Both the position numbers and the translations under genes were made by a program. 10,643 bases of DNA, from positions 1-10,643 of the forward strand of contig JAPLGJ010000154.1 in assembly GCA_026390215.1 (NCBI GenBank), read 5' to 3'. Below, piece after piece: positions 6,690 through 10,643 of this stretch. Below the pieces are notes generated by a model, which saw only the letters and a list, made by a program, of their open reading frames with translations, searched no databases and was not told the origin of the DNA. Numbering within the stretch: the stretch's first letter is position 1; each line of letters begins with the position of its first letter. The DNA is from Caldisericota bacterium. GTDB lineage: Bacteria; Caldisericota; Caldisericia; Cryosericales; Cryosericaceae.

Positions 6690-7937
6690 CTAGTACATTC
6701 TGCCTGCGTATAGTGGAAAACGGTCCGTCAGCGTCGTTACGCGACCTCGAATCTGAGCCAGCTTCTCCTCATCGTCGCGTGCAACAATCGTCTCGTCGAT
6801 CAGAGCAGCGATTTCAACCATCTCCGACTCACGCATGCCACGACTGGTCGTGGCCGGAGTCCCAAGCCGTATGCCACTTGCCTTGTTGGGTGGCAATAAA
6901 TCGAAGGGAATCGCATTCTTGTTGACCGTGATGCCTACGGTCTCGACGAGCGCCTGCGCTTCCTTGCCCGTGATGCCCTTGGAGGTCAGATCAACAAGCA
7001 TCAGGTGAGTGTCGGTGCCGCCCGAAACGATGCGGTAACCGCGTTCTATCAACGCCTGCGCCAGGGCCTTTGCATTGGCAAGAACCTGCCTCTGATAGGT
7101 GACAAACTCGGGGGACGTGGCTTCTCTGAGAGCGACAGCCTTCGCGGCGATGACATGCTCAAGAGGGCCTCCCTGACTGCCAGGGAACACAGAGCTGTTG
7201 AGCTGCTTGGCGTACTTCTCCTTGTAGAGGATGATGCCACCTCGAGGTCCGCGAAGTGTCTTGTGCGTCGTGGTCGTGACAAAATCCGCATACGGCACCG
7301 GTGAAGGATGGACACCTGCAGCGACGAGGCCAGCGATGTGAGCCATGTCTACCATGAGCAATGCACCGACCGAATCGGCAATCTCACGAAAACGGGGGAA
7401 GTCGATGATGCGCGGGTATGCACTGGCGCCTGCGACAATCAGCTTGGGGCGCTCTGCTCGAGCTAGTTCGGCTACCTGGTCATAGTCGATTGTCTCAGTG
7501 TCTCTTCGAACACCATAGGAGACGATGCGAAACAGCTTGCCCACCAGCGACACGGGGCTTCCATGACTCAGATGCCCACCGTCGGCAAGGGACATGCTCA
7601 GGATCGTGTCTCCCGGCTGTAGAACGGAAAAGTAGACTTCAAGGTTGGCTTGCGTTCCCGAGTGGGGCTGTACGTTTGCTCCCTCCGCACCGAAGAGCGC
7701 CATGGCACGCTCGATAGCAAGTGTCTCGACGACGTCGACATACTCGCAACCGCCGTAGTAGCGCCTGCCCGGGTATCCCTCGGCGTACTTGTTTGTCAGG
7801 ACCGAACCTTGCGCTGCCAACACCTCTTCAGATACAAAGTTCTCAGAGGCAATGAGTTCAATGTTGTTCTGCTGGCGGTGCAATTCCTTGTTCAGTGCGT
7901 CAGCTACCTCTGGGTCAACTCTCGTTAGGTCTGTCAT
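6690..7937 (-). CDS. glyA: Serine hydroxymethyltransferase
   Basis: PLP enzyme that converts serine and tetrahydrofolate to glycine and 5,10-methylene-THF, the main one-carbon source. The 415-residue protein shows ELIASENFVS (27-36), the glycine-rich KYAEGYPGRRYYGG (50-63), PHSGTQAN (91-98), the D197-MAH segment, and the PLP lysine K226 in TTTTHKTLRGPRGG. ATG 7937 is preferred over an in-frame upstream reading to 7958 because GGGAGGT sits 5 bases before it and family alignments begin here. It heads the second block of the series, after a 70-base gap containing a promoter-like extended -10 inside an inverted repeat. Its product ultimately supports Fmt, encoded on the other strand at 6-968. Confidence 0.97.
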   Translation of the reverse strand: MTDLTRVDPEVADALNKELHRQQNNIELIASENFVSEEVLAAQGSVLTNKYAEGYPGRRYYGGCEYVDVVETLAIERAMALFGAEGANVQPHSGTQANLEVYFSVLQPGDTILSMSLADGGHLSHGSPVSLVGKLFRIVSYGVRRDTETIDYDQVAELARAERPKLIVAGASAYPRIIDFPRFREIADSVGALLMVDMAHIAGLVAAGVHPSPVPYADFVTTTTHKTLRGPRGGIILYKEKYAKQLNSSVFPGSQGGPLEHVIAAKAVALREATSPEFVTYQRQVLANAKALAQALIERGYRIVSGGTDTHLMLVDLTSKGITGKEAQALVETVGITVNKNAIPFDLLPPNKASGIRLGTPATTSRGMRESEMVEIAALIDETIVARDDEEKLAQIRGRVTTLTDRFPLYAGRMY

Positions 7938-7957
7938 GGTGACCTCCCATCGTCTCA

Positions 7958-8000
7958 TCCGGCGTTTCGTCGTTCGAACATTCTATCACGAAAGGCCGGA
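7958..8000. repeat. Inverted repeat in the glyA upstream region
   Basis: The arm TCCGGCGTTTCGT (7958-7970) is the reverse complement of ACGAAAGGCCGGA (7988-8000) at 12 of 13 positions, the exception being 7964/7994. The 17-base spacer contains an 8-base palindrome, GTTCGAAC (7972-7979), and the promoter-like sequence described separately. No T-run follows on either strand, so an intrinsic terminator for the preceding PLP-enzyme gene is unlikely. An operator for a dimeric regulator, or an RNA structure from a transcript reading through from the miaA block, are the main readings. Confidence 0.5.
7980..7988 (-). promoter_or_regulatory. Possible extended -10 promoter for the glyA operon
   Basis: Read on the minus strand, TGATAGAAT (7988 down to 7980) matches the extended -10 pattern TGnTATAAT except at one base. 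No good -35 lies 17 bases upstream (GTGTCG at 8008-8003), which is acceptable for extended -10 promoters. Transcription would start near 7973, leaving a leader of about 35 bases before the glyA ATG. The element sits between the arms of the 7958-8000 inverted repeat. Confidence 0.35.
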
Positions 8001-8007
8001 GCCGACA

Positions 8008-9258
8008 CTACTTGCGTGCGTTCATACTGTATGCGATTCCCCGCGCGGTCGCCTGCACCACTTGCCACACATTCAGACCCCCCTGCAAATACCCGACGTA
8101 CGGTTCTCGAAGGGGCCCGTCAAAACTCAGTTCAATGGTGGATCCCTGGACAAGGGTTCCGCCTGCCATCAAGATTTCCGTCTCGTATCCTTGCATGGGG
8201 CCCGGCTCGGGCACGGCATCGGCGTCCAGCGCGGAGCACTCCTGCACGGCGCGCGCAAACGCTGCGAACCGTTCCCTTGACCCGCACTCGATGCGAAGAA
8301 CAATGTCCCCGCGGAGATCATGAGGGCCCGGGTCCACGACGAAGCCGTTCTCCTGCAGGAGTGCGCTCGCAAGAAGGTTTCCCGTCAGGACCTGCTCAAT
8401 AACTGTGGGGGCAAAGAGCAGACCTCGCAGGAACGTCTCCGCGAATCCAAGATTCGGCCCAATCTCAGCGCCCACTCCTGGACTCGAGTACCGGGTTGCT
8501 GCCAGGGTGACAGCCCTGAAAGTCCCCACCACGTAACCGCCCGTCGGAACAATGCCCGCTCCCATGTTCTTCATGAATGATGAAGCCAACAAGTCAGCCC
8601 CGTCCATCGTTGGCTCACGATCCTCAAGAAGGTCGCCATAGCAGTTGTCGACCAGAACCAGACTCTCAGGCGAGACGCGTTTTACGGAGGAGATCATGCG
8701 TGCGATCTCACCCTCGCGAAGCGCGCGGACGCGCTTGTATCCGCGACTCCGCTGGATCAGGACAAGTTTCGGCAGCTGCGTCGAGAAGCATTTCTCGAGC
8801 TGTTCCTCCCACAGTTCTGCAGGGGATGCCGTGATGTCGCACTGGGCATAGTTGACACCAAACTCGGCAAGCGAACCGTCAGATGGGCGGATCCCAATGA
8901 TCTCCTCCATGGTATCGTAGGGAGCCCCCGTGACACAACACAGCAGATCCCCGGGGCGAAGTATCCCGAACAGCGCGATAGCCAGGGCGTGAGTGCCGGA
9001 GATGATCTGCGGCCGCACTAGTGCAGCCTGTGCGCCGTAGAGATGGGCAAAGATGCGTTCGGTCTTGTCCCGCAAGTTGTCCCCGATGCCATAACCGGAC
9101 ATGGGCCGAAGGTCGGAGGTCGACAAGCGGGCCGCGTGGAATGCGTCGAGGATTCGCATGAAGTTGCGACGTTGAACTGCACGAATATCCGCGATGTCGG
9201 TCGCATACTCCCTCTCGAGCTGCTGCGCCCGTTCCATCAGCTGGCCTTCCGTGATCAT
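8008..9258 (-). CDS. PLP-dependent 'methionine gamma-lyase family' protein (YnbB / aluminium-resistance type)
   Basis: A fold-type I PLP enzyme of the family represented by Bacillus subtilis YnbB, often labelled aluminium resistance protein or methionine gamma-lyase family; its physiological substrate is not well established. The 416-residue product shows the phosphate-gripping SGTHALAIALF (87-97), an aspartate for the pyridine nitrogen in VLVDNCYGDL (201-210, D204), and the predicted PLP lysine K230 in SSFMKNMGAGIVPTGGYVVG, the family signature. The N-terminal SGYGIGDNLRDKTERIFAHLYGAQAALVRPQ region (from about 54) is also typical. ATG 9258 is chosen because its ATGA overlaps the miaA stop and an AGGAGG lies about 8 bases upstream; a longer in-frame reading to 9372 falls inside miaA. 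Association with miaA is a known arrangement in Clostridia and Bacilli, usually with hfq nearby, but no hfq is present here. Family assignment is firm, reaction unknown. Confidence 0.9.
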   Translation of the reverse strand: MITEGQLMERAQQLEREYATDIADIRAVQRRNFMRILDAFHAARLSTSDLRPMSGYGIGDNLRDKTERIFAHLYGAQAALVRPQIISGTHALAIALFGILRPGDLLCCVTGAPYDTMEEIIGIRPSDGSLAEFGVNYAQCDITASPAELWEEQLEKCFSTQLPKLVLIQRSRGYKRVRALREGEIARMISSVKRVSPESLVLVDNCYGDLLEDREPTMDGADLLASSFMKNMGAGIVPTGGYVVGTFRAVTLAATRYSSPGVGAEIGPNLGFAETFLRGLLFAPTVIEQVLTGNLLASALLQENGFVVDPGPHDLRGDIVLRIECGSRERFAAFARAVQECSALDADAVPEPGPMQGYETEILMAGGTLVQGSTIELSFDGPLREPYVGYLQGGLNVWQVVQATARGIAYSMNARK

Positions 9259-10202
9259 CTGCCTTGTCCTCCTGCGGCCGATTCGACGAGGGCAGCCGCC
9301 TGTGCCAGAATTGCATTCGATGATTGATTGGACACGTCGATCCACTGAACGCCCTTCTCTTTCTTGAACCACGTCTCCTGCCGTTTGGCGTAGTTGCGCG
9401 TACGCTTCTTCCAGAGCTCAATCGCCTCGCTGCGCCCGATCTCCCCGCGAATCCAGGCGCTCAACTCCTTGTAGCCTATGCCCTGCATCGCGGTGTCATC
9501 AGGGTTCAAGCCATCGGCCAGAAGACGCCGCACCTCCTCTTCCATTCCTGCAGAGATCATCGCATCAACGCGCCGGTCAAGCCGTTTGTAGAGTTCGGCC
9601 CGCTCTGCATGCAGGCCAATCCGGAGCACTCGCCAGGGGACCGGGCGCTGTCTTCGCTTCAGGGCGCTCGGCAGATCTCCTGACTGACTGCTCATTTCCA
9701 ACGCCCGTTCCAACCGCCTGGAATCGTTGGCAGCAATCTCGCATTCCGCGAGAGGGTCGATGGCCCTCAGACGCTCGCGGAGCTCGCCCTCGGGCAGCTT
9801 CCGCAGCTGGCTCCGCAGCATCGTGTCGGGCTTGTCTGGCAGGAATTCGTAGCCGTCGAGGACGGCCCTCACGTACAGACCAGTCCCTCCCACGAGAATC
9901 GGCAGTCGCTCCGCGCGAATTGCCGCATTCACTGCCTCGAACGCCAGGACCTGGTATTCCGCGACGGAGAAGTGGTGCTTGGCAGGAACGACGTCGATGA
10001 GTGCATGGGGAACGCCGAGGCGCTCCGACAGACCGAGTTTGGCTGTCCCGACGTCCATCCCACGGTAGACCTGCATCGAGTCGGCAGAGATGATCGATCC
10101 TCCAAAGCGACGGGCTATTCCCAGGGAAAGCGCGGTCTTCCCCGTTCCGGTAGCCCCGACGATGCCTACGATCAACGGCAGACTAGCAGACTCGAGTCCC
10201 AT
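9255..10202 (-). CDS. miaA: tRNA dimethylallyltransferase
   Basis: Adds a dimethylallyl group from DMAPP to N6 of A37 in tRNAs reading UNN codons. The 315-residue protein carries the P-loop GATGTGKT (16-23), ISADSMQVYRGMDVGTAKL, the PHALIDVV and FSVAEYQ segments, LVGGTGLYVRAVLDG, and the C-terminal AMQGIGYKEL followed by TRNYAKRQETWFKK, all diagnostic of MiaA. ATG 10202 was chosen because AAGGA stands about 5 bases upstream and the P-loop then falls at the normal position; another ATG at 10223 would add seven residues with a poorer SD. This start places the first 20 bases within the end of miaB in another frame, so the two are probably coupled. The stop overlaps the start of the PLP enzyme by 4 bases. 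Confidence 0.96.
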   Translation of the reverse strand: MGLESASLPLIVGIVGATGTGKTALSLGIARRFGGSIISADSMQVYRGMDVGTAKLGLSERLGVPHALIDVVPAKHHFSVAEYQVLAFEAVNAAIRAERLPILVGGTGLYVRAVLDGYEFLPDKPDTMLRSQLRKLPEGELRERLRAIDPLAECEIAANDSRRLERALEMSSQSGDLPSALKRRQRPVPWRVLRIGLHAERAELYKRLDRRVDAMISAGMEEEVRRLLADGLNPDDTAMQGIGYKELSAWIRGEIGRSEAIELWKKRTRNYAKRQETWFKKEKGVQWIDVSNQSSNAILAQAAALVESAAGGQGR

Positions 10203-10643
10203 ACAATCCTTCCCTCGAGCCATGGTCGACAGCCACGCTGACGAAGGTGCCGATTCCTGGTACCGATTCAGAACAGGAGAACCAGACATTCCTGCCGTCG
10301 ATCGACCTTCCGAAGACGTTCCGGCCTGCATGCACCGACAGGACGAGTACGTCGAGGGATCTGCCGGCCAGCACCTGGTTGCTCTGCTCGCTCAGGTCCT
10401 GGACGATGTGCAGCAGGAAAGAGTGACGTTCGTCGATGATTGCAGGCAGCACCTTGTCCTGCATTCTTGACGACGGCGTACCCGGCCTGTCGGAGTACTT
10501 GGCAAGGAAAACCCCGTCAAACCGGAACCTACGGACCACATCGACCGTATGGGCAAAATCATCGTCCGTTTCCCCGGGAAAGCCCACAATGATGTCTGTC
10601 GTCAATGTCCAGTCGGCATTCTCGCGGATGGGCCCTGCAAGTT
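10183..10643 (-). CDS. miaB: tRNA-2-methylthio-N6-dimethylallyladenosine synthase, C-terminal part
   Basis: The 3' portion of a radical-SAM methylthiotransferase, open through the right edge of the window, so the start, the N-terminal UPF0004 domain and the CxxxCxxC cluster motif are not visible. The visible reading includes LTTDIIVGFPGETDDDF, an end-of-barrel signature of MiaB/RimO proteins, then FLAKYSDRPGTPSSRM and LSEQSNQVLAGRSLDVLV, which fit MiaB better than RimO. It ends in a TRAM-like RNA-binding domain (GRNVWF through GIGTFVSVAVDHGSREGLYG). MiaB converts the i6A37 made by MiaA into ms2i6A37, and miaA follows directly with a 20-base overlap, which supports the choice of MiaB over related enzymes. 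A TTG at 10605-10603 is an internal leucine codon, not a start. Confidence 0.9.
   Translation of the reverse strand, partial: LAGPIRENADWTLTTDIIVGFPGETDDDFAHTVDVVRRFRFDGVFLAKYSDRPGTPSSRMQDKVLPAIIDERHSFLLHIVQDLSEQSNQVLAGRSLDVLVLSVHAGRNVFGRSIDGRNVWFSCSESVPGIGTFVSVAVDHGSREGLYGTRVC

Noticed and set aside
9259..9372. N-terminal extension of the YnbB-like reading frame
   Set aside because: It lies within miaA in another frame, has arginine-rich content foreign to the family, and ATG 9258 has a strong SD and a 4-base overlap with the miaA stop.
10203..10331. N-terminal extension of MiaA
   Set aside because: It overlaps the TRAM region of MiaB, and MiaA proteins begin only a few residues before the P-loop, as with the start at 10202.
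1..10643. CRISPR array, insertion sequence, prophage, tRNA or rRNA genes
   Set aside because: No regularly spaced direct repeats, transposase motifs, terminal repeats with target duplications, phage structural genes or cloverleaf-like segments were recognised. The recombinase alone does not show a mobile element.

Overview
This window is about 10.6 kb of compact bacterial chromosome, above 50% GC by eye, dominated by housekeeping genes. Fmt, MiaA/MiaB and MurA mark it as bacterial. Several links recall Bacillota and related lineages: glyA next to upp, a Bacillus-type non-hydrolysing UDP-GlcNAc 2-epimerase, a WecA/TagO-like transferase, murA nearby, and a MiaA-linked PLP enzyme of the YnbB / 'methionine gamma-lyase family'. 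I cannot name the phylum: the order is a condensed variant rather than a textbook one, and no rRNA is present.

Layout. A complete fmt (6-968, + strand) lies at the left edge and converges on a long minus-strand series. Between them (969-1374) is a non-coding stretch with a perfect DnaA box and two hairpin-forming dyads. Reading right to left on the minus strand, the series is: miaB (3' part only, cut by the right edge), miaA, YnbB-like PLP enzyme, a 70-bp gap with a promoter-like dyad, glyA, upp, WecA/TagO-like membrane transferase, wecB/mnaA, murA, a MIP18/DUF59 (SufT-like) protein, and a XerC/XerD-type tyrosine recombinase.

How it works together. Apart from the 70-bp gap, every junction in the series is an overlap (4 or 20 bp) or a gap of at most 12 bp, usually with the ribosome-binding site inside the end of the previous gene. 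Two transcription units are therefore likely: miaB-miaA-ynbB (A37 tRNA modification plus a PLP enzyme), and glyA-upp-wecA-wecB-murA-sufT-xer. The second joins one-carbon and pyrimidine salvage with three enzymes that all draw on UDP-GlcNAc (lipid-linked GlcNAc, ManNAc donor, first step of peptidoglycan). It ends in a putative Fe-S assembly factor translationally coupled to a site-specific recombinase.

I see no CRISPR array, insertion sequence, tRNA or rRNA, and no convincing wholly new system. The points most worth a second look are the dyad around a promoter-like site upstream of glyA, the unusual histidine motif and MraY-like tail of the WecA/TagO homologue, the operon-terminal recombinase with a recombination-site-like dyad nearby, and the structured fmt-xer convergent region.
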